Assembly (NCBI GenBank): GCA_022758945.1
Contig: JAEMQE010000247.1
Location: 1 to 21,752, forward strand
Reading direction: 5' to 3'
From: Lentimicrobium sp.
GTDB taxonomy: Bacteria; Bacteroidota; Bacteroidia; Flavobacteriales; Flavobacteriaceae
Length of the DNA: 21,752 bases
A model generated the notes under the pieces. It saw only the letters and a list, made by a program, of their open reading frames with translations, made no database searches and had not been told where the DNA came from. Numbering within the stretch: the stretch's first letter is position 1; each line of letters starts with the position of its first letter. A program made the translations under genes and the position numbers. Shown piece by piece: positions 15,845-21,752 of this stretch.

Positions 15845-16538
15845 AAGAAGATGCTCTTACTTGTTCTACATATTTATCGTCGATAATTATTCCATCTTTC
15901 AAAACCACGTTTCTTTTACACATTGCAGCAATATCAGGTTCGTGGGTTACAATCAAAATGGTTTTTCCTTCGTCATTTATTCCTTGGATTAACTCCATTA
16001 CTTCATAAGAAGTCACGGTGTCCAAAGCTCCTGTCGGCTCATCGGCCAAAAGCACTTTAGGGTTTGATGCTAATGCTCGAGCTATTGCTACACGCTGTTT
16101 TTGTCCACCAGAAAGTTCACTTGGAAGGTGATGCGAATGCGATGCCAAGCCCACTTTTTCAAGATATTTCATTGCAATTTCGTTGCGTTCTTTTCTTTTT
16201 ATTCCTTTGTAATACAAAGGCATTGCCACATTATCCAAGGCAGACTTATAATTGATTAAATTGAAAGATTGGAAAACAAAACCCAGAAACTGGTTTCGGT
16301 ATTTTGAAGCTATAGTTTCGTTAAGATTTTTGACCGGCAGTTTATCCAAAATATAATCGCCAGAATCAGCTTCATCCAGAATTCCAAGAATATTAAGCAA
16401 TGTAGATTTCCCCGAACCGGAAGACCCCATAATGGCGACCAACTCTCCTTCTTTGATGTTGAAATTGATTCCCTTTAGCACGTGCAATTCAGAACCTCCT
16501 ACATTATACGATTTATGTAAATCTTTAATCTCAATCAT
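15837..16538 (-). CDS. ABC transporter ATP-binding protein, MacB/LolD type
   Basis: The 233-residue ATPase has all catalytic motifs: Walker A GSSGSGKST (38-46), Q-loop Gln90 in FVFQSFNL, signature LSGGQKQR (142-149), Walker B VLLADEP (162-168) and the switch His199 in VTHE. The overall sequence is of the MacB/LolD class that pairs with MacB_PCD-FtsX permeases. It is the first gene of the leftward export locus and overlaps the first permease by 8 bases, which implies translational coupling. It should work on the cytoplasmic face with both permeases. Confidence 0.95.
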   Translation of the reverse strand: MIEIKDLHKSYNVGGSELHVLKGINFNIKEGELVAIMGSSGSGKSTLLNILGILDEADSGDYILDKLPVKNLNETIASKYRNQFLGFVFQSFNLINYKSALDNVAMPLYYKGIKRKERNEIAMKYLEKVGLASHSHHLPSELSGGQKQRVAIARALASNPKVLLADEPTGALDTVTSYEVMELIQGINDEGKTILIVTHEPDIAAMCKRNVVLKDGIIIDDKYVEQVRASSYV

Positions 16539-16603
16539 ATCTACTTGAATTAGAAAAAAATATTAATTATTTTGGAAAGAAAACAGTACTAAAAAAACGT
16601 TAA

Positions 16604-16631
16604 TAGTCTTACTTCTAAAATGAATAAGACT
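16604..16631. promoter_or_regulatory. inverted repeat in the divergent export/DUF4403 promoter region
   Basis: AGTCTTA (16604-16610) and TAAGACT (16625-16631) are perfect 7-bp inverted arms with a 14-base spacer, centred in the 171-base gap (16539-16709) between divergent genes. The spacing suits a dimeric repressor or activator site, but 7-bp AT-rich arms can arise by chance and no regulator gene is nearby. Confidence 0.25.
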
Positions 16632-16681
16632 TATCTATGTTGAAAATGTTACAGTTTATCCAAAAAATATATTTGTTTTAT

Positions 16682-16689
16682 TAATTTTG
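16682..16689 (+). promoter_or_regulatory. candidate -7 element for the DUF4403 gene
   Basis: TAATTTTG matches TAnnTTTG, ends 20 bases before the ATG at 16710, and would give a leader of about 14 bases. No TTG is found 17-19 bases upstream. No comparable element was recognised for the leftward ATPase gene. Confidence 0.35.
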
Positions 16690-16709
16690 CCTTTTCAAAC
16701 CAAAATAAA

Positions 16710-18095
16710 ATGCTAAAATTCTTTCCTATTCTAATTGTTTTCCTGATTTCGAGTTGTTCTACTTCCAATAAAATAGCGGCGCTAAAACCAGAACCAGACA
16801 ACGCCAGCCCATTAGTTTATGAAACCACTCCTTCCTTTATTAATTTGCCCATTAGCGTAAAACTAAAGGATGTCGAAAATCAAACTAATACGCTTTTGAA
16901 TGGATTAATTTTTGAAGATAATGACATCGAAGACGATGATATTGAGATGAAAATTTGGAAATTAGCTCCCATTTCTATCAGCAATGAAAACGGAAAAGTG
17001 AAAACAATTTTACCTTTGAAAGTTTTGTTCAAATATAGAATTGGAACAAAAACTTTAGGAGTTGAATTGTATAATACTAAGGAATTCAATCTTAATGGAG
17101 TCGTAACTTTGATGAGCGATGTGTCTTTAACTAATTGGAAACTCAACACCAAAACCGAACTGAAATCATTAGATTGGAACGAAAGCCCCACGATGGTTGT
17201 CTTTGGAAAAAATGTTCCCGTTACTTATCTTATGAATCCAGCAATCAAGATTTTCAGGTCTAAAATTGAAAAAAAGATTGATGCAGCCATTGAGAAATCT
17301 ATGGATTTCAAACCTAATGTTTTGGCTGCTTTAGAGAAAATATGTACTCCTTTTCAAATGAGTGAAGCTTATGAAAGTTGGCTCCGAATTGTTCCTGTTG
17401 AAATTTATTCGACTAATGCCAAACTCAAAAACGACACTTTTTTGATGGAAATGGGAATGAAATGTACCATGGAAACTTTGATTGGAAAACAACCGGAATC
17501 AAAATTCGACGCTTCTAAAATAGTCTTAAAACCAGTAACCAAAATACCTAACCAGATTACGGCAAATATAGCGGCAGTTTCAACTTTTGCTGAAGCTTCA
17601 AAAATAATGACCAAGAATTTTGCCGGACAGGAATTTGGTTCTGGAAGCAAGAAAGTAAAAGTTCAAAAGGTGGACATTTGGCACAAAGACGGAAAAATGG
17701 TGATTGCTTTGGACGTCCTAGGAACTGTAAACGGAACCATCTATTTGACGGGATTTCCTCAATATAATGAGCAAACGAAAGAGCTGTTTTTTGATAAACT
17801 TGATTATGCATTGGACACCAAAAGTAAATTAATGCGAACTGCGAACTGGCTTGCACAAGGACTAGTTTTAAGAAAAATTCAGGAGAGTTGCCGCTATTCT
17901 ATTATTCCAAATTTAGAAGAAGGAAAACAAAATATGATGGTGTATCTGAAAAATTATTCGCCATTGCCCGGCGTTTTTGTCAATGGTAAAATGGATGATA
18001 TTCAATTCCAGAAAATTCAATTGACAAACAAAGCCATCATTGCCTTTATAAAAGTAAATGGAACTGTAAATGTTGCTGTGGATGGGTTGAAGTAA
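16710..18095 (+). CDS. DUF4403-family lipoprotein of unknown function
   Basis: The 461-residue product is probably exported as a lipoprotein: MLKFFPILIVFLISSC has a short hydrophobic stretch and a lipobox-like LISSC, with Cys16 as the lipidated residue. The mature part matches the DUF4403 pattern as I know it: INLPISVKLKDVENQTN near the start, YLTGFPQYNEQTKELFFDKLDYALDTKS late, and a closing region around YSPLPGVFVNGKMDDIQ. The strand-rich, duplicated feel of the family resembles lipid-binding tubular folds, but no function is established. It is divergent from the export locus and has no co-directional neighbour, so context gives no role. Confidence 0.8.
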   Translation: MLKFFPILIVFLISSCSTSNKIAALKPEPDNASPLVYETTPSFINLPISVKLKDVENQTNTLLNGLIFEDNDIEDDDIEMKIWKLAPISISNENGKVKTILPLKVLFKYRIGTKTLGVELYNTKEFNLNGVVTLMSDVSLTNWKLNTKTELKSLDWNESPTMVVFGKNVPVTYLMNPAIKIFRSKIEKKIDAAIEKSMDFKPNVLAALEKICTPFQMSEAYESWLRIVPVEIYSTNAKLKNDTFLMEMGMKCTMETLIGKQPESKFDASKIVLKPVTKIPNQITANIAAVSTFAEASKIMTKNFAGQEFGSGSKKVKVQKVDIWHKDGKMVIALDVLGTVNGTIYLTGFPQYNEQTKELFFDKLDYALDTKSKLMRTANWLAQGLVLRKIQESCRYSIIPNLEEGKQNMMVYLKNYSPLPGVFVNGKMDDIQFQKIQLTNKAIIAFIKVNGTVNVAVDGLK

Positions 18096-18100
18096 TTTAA

Positions 18101-18130
18101 GGTACTTGGTTTTAGGTATTGGGTAAAGGG
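18101..18130. repeat. degenerate 7-bp tandem repeat (GGTAyTD)
   Basis: The 36 bases between the converging stop codons of the DUF4403 gene and the small CxxC gene are mostly four head-to-tail heptamers, GGTACTT GGTTTTA and GGTATTG GGTAAAG, then GG. The period of 7 is exact while the sequence is degenerate. Confidence 0.65.
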
Positions 18131-18131
18131 A

Positions 18132-18395
18132 TTATTCCTGCTTTTTCTTCTTTTTCATTCGGTAAATATAATACCCAATTCCACCCACAAGTAAATACGG
18201 AATCACCATCAAATAAACGATACCATCATTTACGGCTTGTGCTTGTGCTTTATTTCCTTCGCCAGCCAAAGCCGCACGACACATTGCACATTGGGCATTT
18301 GCTGAAATTTGAAAAAATAAAAACCATATTACCAGAATCCATTTTCCGAAATCTGAAATCTGAAATCTGAAATCTGAAGTTTTTCTAGTAAACAT
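18132..18395 (-). CDS. small oxidase-linked membrane protein with CAMC motif
   Basis: The 87-residue product has an N-terminal hydrophobic helix (about 19-33), read as a signal peptide or anchor ending SANAQ. CAMCRAALAG follows (Cys36, Cys39), then a second membrane helix (about 60-78) and a Lys-rich C-terminus. If the first helix is cleaved, the CxxC would face the periplasm next to the membrane. Its place after SCO and DUF420 genes suggests a role in copper handling or thiol chemistry for cytochrome oxidase assembly; this is inference. The first 17 residues (TSDFRFQISDF) are encoded by a 7-bp tandem repeat and look like an addition. The only in-frame ATG is at 18395, inside the 3' end of the DUF420 gene (11-base overlap). 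Confidence 0.8.
   Translation of the reverse strand: MFTRKTSDFRFQISDFGKWILVIWFLFFQISANAQCAMCRAALAGEGNKAQAQAVNDGIVYLMVIPYLLVGGIGYYIYRMKKKKKQE
18348..18378. repeat. perfect 7-bp tandem repeat GAAATCT x4 plus GAA
   Basis: Four exact copies of GAAATCT (18348-18375) plus three bases of a fifth lie inside the 5' coding end of the small CxxC gene, which reads them on the minus strand as AGATTTC units. Because 7 is not a multiple of 3, any gain or loss of one unit would shift the frame between the ATG and the signal sequence. Confidence 0.95.
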
Positions 18396-18927
18396 AATAA
18401 GGTGAAATCATTAAATAAACTATAACGCCAGTAACGGCAACGTAAAGCCAAATTGGAAACGTAATTTTCGCAATTTTTTTATGTTTGTCAAATTTTTCAG
18501 CCAGAGCACGAACATAAGTTATCAAAACCAAAGGAATAACTGCGACTGACAAGATAATATGTGTTATTAAAATGAAAAAATAGATTGGTCTAATTATTCC
18601 CTCTCCACCAAATTTTGTCGAATCCGAAGTCATGTGATAGGCTACATACATTACTAAAAATGCAACTGAAAGAGCAATTGCAGTTGTCATGAATTGTTCG
18701 TGAAGTTTTCTTTTTCCGTTTTTAATAGCCAATACTCCGGCAATCAAAACTATAGCTGTTATTCCATTTATAGTAGCATAAATTGGCGGAAGAAACGAAA
18801 GTGGCTCAACATTATATCCAAAATCTTTTAGTTTGACACTAAAAAGTATTGCAACCACAACTGGGATTAAGATCGAAACAATTATTATAAACTTGCTGAA
18901 TTTTTTTTCTAATGAATTATCTTCCAT
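18385..18927 (-). CDS. DUF420-family membrane protein, oxidase-assembly context
   Basis: The 180-residue product is almost all membrane: helices at about 13-32, 45-67, 79-98, 111-137 and 153-175. Conserved histidines lie in KLHEQFM, VAYHMTSD and ILITHIILS, as expected of the DUF420 family. DUF420 genes commonly sit beside cytochrome oxidase genes, and a family-related protein is implicated in haem-copper oxidase maturation in Firmicutes; a haem or copper role here is inferred. Its ATG shares one base with the SCO stop codon (TAATG), a tightly coupled arrangement, and its last 11 bases overlap the next gene. Confidence 0.88.
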   Translation of the reverse strand: MEDNSLEKKFSKFIIIVSILIPVVVAILFSVKLKDFGYNVEPLSFLPPIYATINGITAIVLIAGVLAIKNGKRKLHEQFMTTAIALSVAFLVMYVAYHMTSDSTKFGGEGIIRPIYFFILITHIILSVAVIPLVLITYVRALAEKFDKHKKIAKITFPIWLYVAVTGVIVYLMISPYYVY

Positions 18928-19613
18928 TATTCTTTTAATAAAATTGCTATGTCTTGTTGAATGTCTCTTACTCCTTTTTTATCTAAACCATCATAATATA
19001 AAATTGGGTTTCCATAATCGTCTTTTCGGCAACGAATATCTCCATTTTTATCAATCAGGGCAAACAATCCCGAATGTTCAAAACCACCTTTTGCTTTGTT
19101 ATTTTCACCTGCATAAAGATTAAAACCTTTGTTTGACAAATCCAAAATATAAGTTCTGTCACCTGTAAGGAAATTCCAATTCGAAGATTTTACACCCAAT
19201 AATTCCCGATGCGCTTTCAAAACAGCTGGAGTATCGTGTTCTGGATCAATAGAAATAGAAACTTGTCCAAAATTAGGATTGCCAAAGAAAGTATTTTCAA
19301 TTACCAACATACTTTGATTCATTTTTGGACAAATAGACGGACAAGTCGTAAAGAAAAATTCCAGAACAAATACTTTGCCTTTGTAAGTTTCATTGTTAAT
19401 CTTGATGTTGTCTTGGTTTACCAATTCAAATTTTGGAGCTGGACCAATTTTAGTCAATTTTTCGCCTTCACTCGATGAATTTGAAACTTTGTCCAATCGA
19501 TCTCCTTTTACAGTTTCATTATTCTGTATTCTGTCGATTATTTTTGGAATCGCATAAATTCCAAAGACTAAAATAATAAATGAAATCCCGATGTATGATT
19601 TGTTTTTAAGCAT
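18927..19613 (-). CDS. SCO1/SenC-family copper chaperone for cytochrome c oxidase
   Basis: A 228-residue thioredoxin-fold protein with an N-terminal membrane anchor (about 7-24) and the domain facing the periplasm. The copper ligands of the family are present: Cys91 and Cys95 in TTCPSICPKM, and His180 in GFEHSGLFALID. The conserved SIDPEHDTP (121-129) and a DGLDKKG end are also seen. SCO proteins deliver copper to, or reduce, the CuA site of oxidase subunit II. It lies 12 bases after the SCO-like gene and overlaps DUF420 by one base, inside an oxidase locus, which fits the role. Confidence 0.95.
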   Translation of the reverse strand: MLKNKSYIGISFIILVFGIYAIPKIIDRIQNNETVKGDRLDKVSNSSSEGEKLTKIGPAPKFELVNQDNIKINNETYKGKVFVLEFFFTTCPSICPKMNQSMLVIENTFFGNPNFGQVSISIDPEHDTPAVLKAHRELLGVKSSNWNFLTGDRTYILDLSNKGFNLYAGENNKAKGGFEHSGLFALIDKNGDIRCRKDDYGNPILYYDGLDKKGVRDIQQDIAILLKE

Positions 19614-19625
19614 TATTTCTAAAAT

Positions 19626-20267
19626 TTAAAGTTGTTTTGTGGCATTATGGTTTTTCTTGAGAGCCGCGCGATATTCATAAAGAATAACCCTGAAATCATC
19701 CAGCATTTCGTTACTCAATTCAGCAGGATGAAAGGTATTATAACCTTCTTTATATCCTTTTTTTTCTTTTCTTCCTCTGAGGTTTCTTTCTTTGTCAAGG
19801 ATATACACGTTTGGAGTTCCCAAATCTGCATCCAATTTTCCAACGAGTTTTAATTGCGAATAATAAGCCGTGATTTCTTCTGGCGAAGTAAATACGAAAT
19901 GCCATTGGCTAACATCTGTAAATGCTCCCAAAGCATCAACAATTTTTTGAGCATCAGCTTCTGTTCCCAAAGGGCAAATAACCACAAATTGCAAATCTTT
20001 GAAAGTATGGTATTGCTGATAAATTTTTTCATTCAGATTGAAAAAATTACCGCGGTTTTTCAAAATATTGGAACCTGAAAAGCCAAGAATTGTTATTTTA
20101 TCGTTGAGACTGACTTTCTCATTTTTCAGGGATTTCCAATTTCCAAAATCGGCAACTTTAGGGGTAATTGTCGGTAATTTCGTGAAACTATTTATTCCCG
20201 ATGCAAAAAACAGATACGCAACAATTGGCAAAACAAAAAGGATGAAGAGAACAATATTCTTTTTCAT
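19626..20267 (-). CDS. thioredoxin-fold SCO-like protein lacking the CxxxC motif
   Basis: The 213-residue product has an N-terminal membrane helix (about 4-22) and then what looks like a thioredoxin-type domain. KITILGFSGSN (57-67) holds the strand and loop where SCO has its CPxxC, LQFVVICPLG (92-101) matches the next strand, and TPNVYILDKERNLRGR (151-166) matches the late strand with the cis-Pro region. No cysteine pair is at the usual site; the only Cys is 98. Copper binding in the SCO manner is therefore unlikely. It lies 12 bases before the canonical SCO gene, so it probably acts with it. Family membership is inferred from fold pattern and context, and I do not recognise a named family. 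Confidence 0.7.
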   Translation of the reverse strand: MKKNIVLFILFVLPIVAYLFFASGINSFTKLPTITPKVADFGNWKSLKNEKVSLNDKITILGFSGSNILKNRGNFFNLNEKIYQQYHTFKDLQFVVICPLGTEADAQKIVDALGAFTDVSQWHFVFTSPEEITAYYSQLKLVGKLDADLGTPNVYILDKERNLRGRKEKKGYKEGYNTFHPAELSNEMLDDFRVILYEYRAALKKNHNATKQL

Positions 20268-20290
20268 AGGTTAGGAATAAATTTAAAGTA

Positions 20291-20298
20291 CAAAAATA
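20291..20298 (-). promoter_or_regulatory. candidate -7 element for the SCO-like/SCO/DUF420 genes
   Basis: 20298-20291 reads TATTTTTG on the minus strand, matching TAnnTTTG and overlapping the U-tract of the terminator. It would start a transcript about 17 bases before the ATG at 20267. A TTG at 20313-20311 is only 12 bases away, too close for a standard -33. Confidence 0.3.
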
Positions 20299-20328
20299 AA
20301 AAAAGGCACGCAATGCGCACCTTCTTTT
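20291..20328 (-). terminator. intrinsic terminator after the subunit IV gene
   Basis: Minus-strand RNA folds AAGG UGCGC AUU GCGUG CCUU (20323-20303): nine pairs including two G-U, followed by UUUUUUU (20304-20298) and then AUUUUUG. The two G-U pairs would be mismatches on the plus strand, so it is oriented leftward. It lies 16 bases after subunit IV ends and separates the subunit genes from the assembly-factor genes. Confidence 0.8.
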
Positions 20329-20343
20329 TGAATTAATATCTTG

Positions 20344-20694
20344 TTAAAAATTCCATTTGATTGTGGAGTTTTTAAAAACTTCGAAAATATAATTTCCTTC
20401 AGTCAAAAGGATGAAAAGCAAATAGATTACCAAAAAAATTAATGGTAAAATGACTGCATATCTTAAAACAGATTTCTCTCCTTCCATGTGCATGAAAGCA
20501 TACACAATATAATAAGCTTTAACCAAGGTCAAAATGATAAATAACCAGTTTAACAAGTTCAAGCCCAAAAAATTATTCATGTGTAAAAATTCAGGCTTTG
20601 TAATCCCGAAAAACACCTCAACGGTTGTTATTAAAGACAATATTCCAAAGACTGTCCAAATTCTTTTTGTATTAGATACGTGCTCGTGTGCCAT
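20344..20694 (-). CDS. cytochrome c oxidase subunit IV-family protein
   Basis: The 116-residue product has three membrane helices (about 12-30, 43-66, 76-98) with short loops, and the family features FGILSLITTVEVFFGI, LVKAYYIVYAFMHMEGE and a hydrophobic third helix. The bacterial subunit IV (COX4_pro type) is a small accessory subunit of haem-copper oxidases in the inner membrane. It lies 18 bases after subunit III and is followed by a terminator. Confidence 0.93.
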   Translation of the reverse strand: MAHEHVSNTKRIWTVFGILSLITTVEVFFGITKPEFLHMNNFLGLNLLNWLFIILTLVKAYYIVYAFMHMEGEKSVLRYAVILPLIFLVIYLLFILLTEGNYIFEVFKNSTIKWNF

Positions 20695-20712
20695 AATATA
20701 AATTTTTGTAAA

Positions 20713-21687
20713 TTAAACTAGATAGAAAACGGTGAATACAAATACCCAAACTAAATCCACAAAGTGCCAATATAGTCCCACTTTTTCTACCATTTCATAA
20801 CTTTTTCTTTTCTCGTAAGTTCCAAGAATCACATTAAAAAATATGATACAATTTATAACAACTCCTGAGAATACGTGGAAACCGTGAAAACCTGTAATAA
20901 AGAAAAAGAAATCAGCAAATAACTTGCTTCCGTATTCATTTCTGGTCAGATTAGCACCTTCAACAACTAAACTTGCATCTTTCAAACGCAATTCTGATTC
21001 AGCTCTAGTAAGAATTGTTTTTTTCTTATTAGCATCAATCTTTTCAGTTCTAACCAATAAATCCGGATGCGATTTGAAACCTGCTTGAACTTCAGCAACA
21101 GAATATTCTGGTAAAGTAGCTTCGTCCATAAACCATCTTCCTTTATTTCGAGTCAATTGTTCTCTTTCTTCTGGCAAAGTTGCTGCAAAACTTTCAAGAG
21201 CAACTCTGTTTCCCTCTTTATCCACAAACTGAAGTAAACTTCCTCCTTTTGTTTCAACAGCGCCATATTCTCCTTTGATGAAGTTTTTCCATTCCCAAGC
21301 TTGTGAGCCTACGAATATCAAACCTCCAATGATGGTTAAGAACAAATAAACGGCTACTTTATCTTTTTTCATTTGGTGTCCGGCATCAACGGCAAGAACC
21401 ATTGTTACGGATGAAAAAATCAAAATAAAAGTCATAAATGCTACATAAAGCATGGGCTGAGGATTGCCGTGCATAAACGGAACGTGCGTAAACACCTCAT
21501 CGGCTAAAGGCCAAGTTTCAATAAATTTAAATCTTGAAAAACCATAAGCTGCAAGAAATCCTGAGAATGTTAAAGCATCTGATATGATAAAAAACCACAT
21601 CATTAATTTGCCATAACTTGCTCCCATTGGCTCATTGCCGCCTCCCCAAATTTTTCCTCCACTATTTTCAGTAGTAACTGTCTCCAT
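20713..21687 (-). CDS. cytochrome c oxidase subunit III with a large soluble insertion
   Basis: An integral inner-membrane subunit of the aa3/cbb3-like haem-copper oxidase that supports proton uptake and enzyme stability. The membrane core is intact: YGKLMMWFFIISDALTFSGF, MLYVAFMTFILIFSSVTMVLA, YLFLTIIGGLIFVGSQAWEW, FFFFITGFHGFHVFSG and YWHFVDLVWVFVFTVFYL. Between the third and fourth helices is a charged insertion of about 115 residues (near 138-254) without membrane segments. It follows EYGAVETKGGSLLQFVDKEG; this longer form is, to my knowledge, usual in Flavobacteriia. ATG at 21687 gives METVTTENSGG; an in-frame ATG at 21696 adds three residues and cannot be excluded. Upstream oxidase genes are expected beyond the window. 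Confidence 0.93.
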   Translation of the reverse strand: METVTTENSGGKIWGGGNEPMGASYGKLMMWFFIISDALTFSGFLAAYGFSRFKFIETWPLADEVFTHVPFMHGNPQPMLYVAFMTFILIFSSVTMVLAVDAGHQMKKDKVAVYLFLTIIGGLIFVGSQAWEWKNFIKGEYGAVETKGGSLLQFVDKEGNRVALESFAATLPEEREQLTRNKGRWFMDEATLPEYSVAEVQAGFKSHPDLLVRTEKIDANKKKTILTRAESELRLKDASLVVEGANLTRNEYGSKLFADFFFFITGFHGFHVFSGVVINCIIFFNVILGTYEKRKSYEMVEKVGLYWHFVDLVWVFVFTVFYLV

Positions 21688-21711
21688 AAAAGTCATTCGT
21701 TAAAAAGTTTT

Positions 21712-21719
21712 CAAATCTA
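21712..21719 (-). promoter_or_regulatory. candidate -7 element for the subunit III gene
   Basis: 21719-21712 reads TAGATTTG on the minus strand and matches TAnnTTTG; a near-match to the -33 region (TTTCG) lies 18-19 bases upstream. A start site near 21705 would leave 9 bases to the ATG at 21696 or 18 to that at 21687. The remaining bases to the window end are AT-rich with no gene seen. Confidence 0.4.
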
Positions 21720-21752
21720 CAATTTTTTCTTATTTAACGAAATATAAAAATA

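Noticed and set aside
18348..18378. Heptamer array as a CRISPR
   Set aside because: Units are 7 bp, directly adjacent and lack spacers; no cas genes are present.
20713..21752. Signs of horizontal transfer in the oxidase genes
   Set aside because: Composition and leader style match the rest of the window and gene order is typical for Flavobacteriia.

Overview
The window looks like a chromosomal segment of a Flavobacteriaceae bacterium, most likely Flavobacterium or a close relative. It is AT-rich, start codons lack Shine-Dalgarno sequences and follow A-rich leaders, several promoters carry the Bacteroidota -7 motif TAnnTTTG, and there is a PorP/SprF-family protein plus a cytochrome oxidase subunit III of the flavobacterial long form. 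No rRNA, tRNA, CRISPR, phage, transposase or plasmid gene was seen. Twenty-two complete protein genes fill almost all of the window, and no gene-free stretch exceeds 300 bases.

Region 1 (1-3528) is envelope biogenesis. Two OmpH/Skp-type periplasmic chaperones lie in tandem, the first with an unusual long repetitive tail, and a strong terminator follows. Then come glutamate racemase (murI) and, convergent to it, a gamma-carbonic-anhydrase-like hexapeptide protein. The first 65 bases may hold the 3' end of an upstream outer-membrane gene, possibly bamA.

Region 2 (3562-9163) has a PorP/SprF-like outer-membrane protein read leftward. Divergent from it is a rightward operon of an Nfu-type Fe-S scaffold with a duplicated N-domain, a YyaL/SPATA20-like thioredoxin-domain protein and an MscS channel. 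tsaB (tRNA t6A synthesis, TTG start) converges on mscS, and one hairpin covers both stop codons.

Region 3 (9315-16538) is a leftward MacAB-TolC-like export locus: ATPase, permease, permease, adaptor, TolC-like channel, second adaptor. Two intergenic repeat elements sit in it. One is GC-rich with inverted ends, between permease and adaptor. The other is a 25-bp perfect palindrome after the last adaptor.

Region 4 (16710-21696) has a DUF4403 lipoprotein facing a leftward cytochrome c oxidase locus: subunit III, subunit IV, a terminator, a SCO-like protein lacking the copper cysteines, a canonical SCO copper chaperone, a DUF420 membrane protein, and a small CxxC membrane protein whose 5' coding end is built of a 7-bp tandem repeat.

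Most of the window is ordinary core genome. I do not see a clearly new multi-gene system. The best leads are the heptamer-repeat start of the small oxidase-linked protein, the cysteine-less SCO-like protein, the repetitive OmpH tail, and the two repeat elements in and beside the efflux operon.
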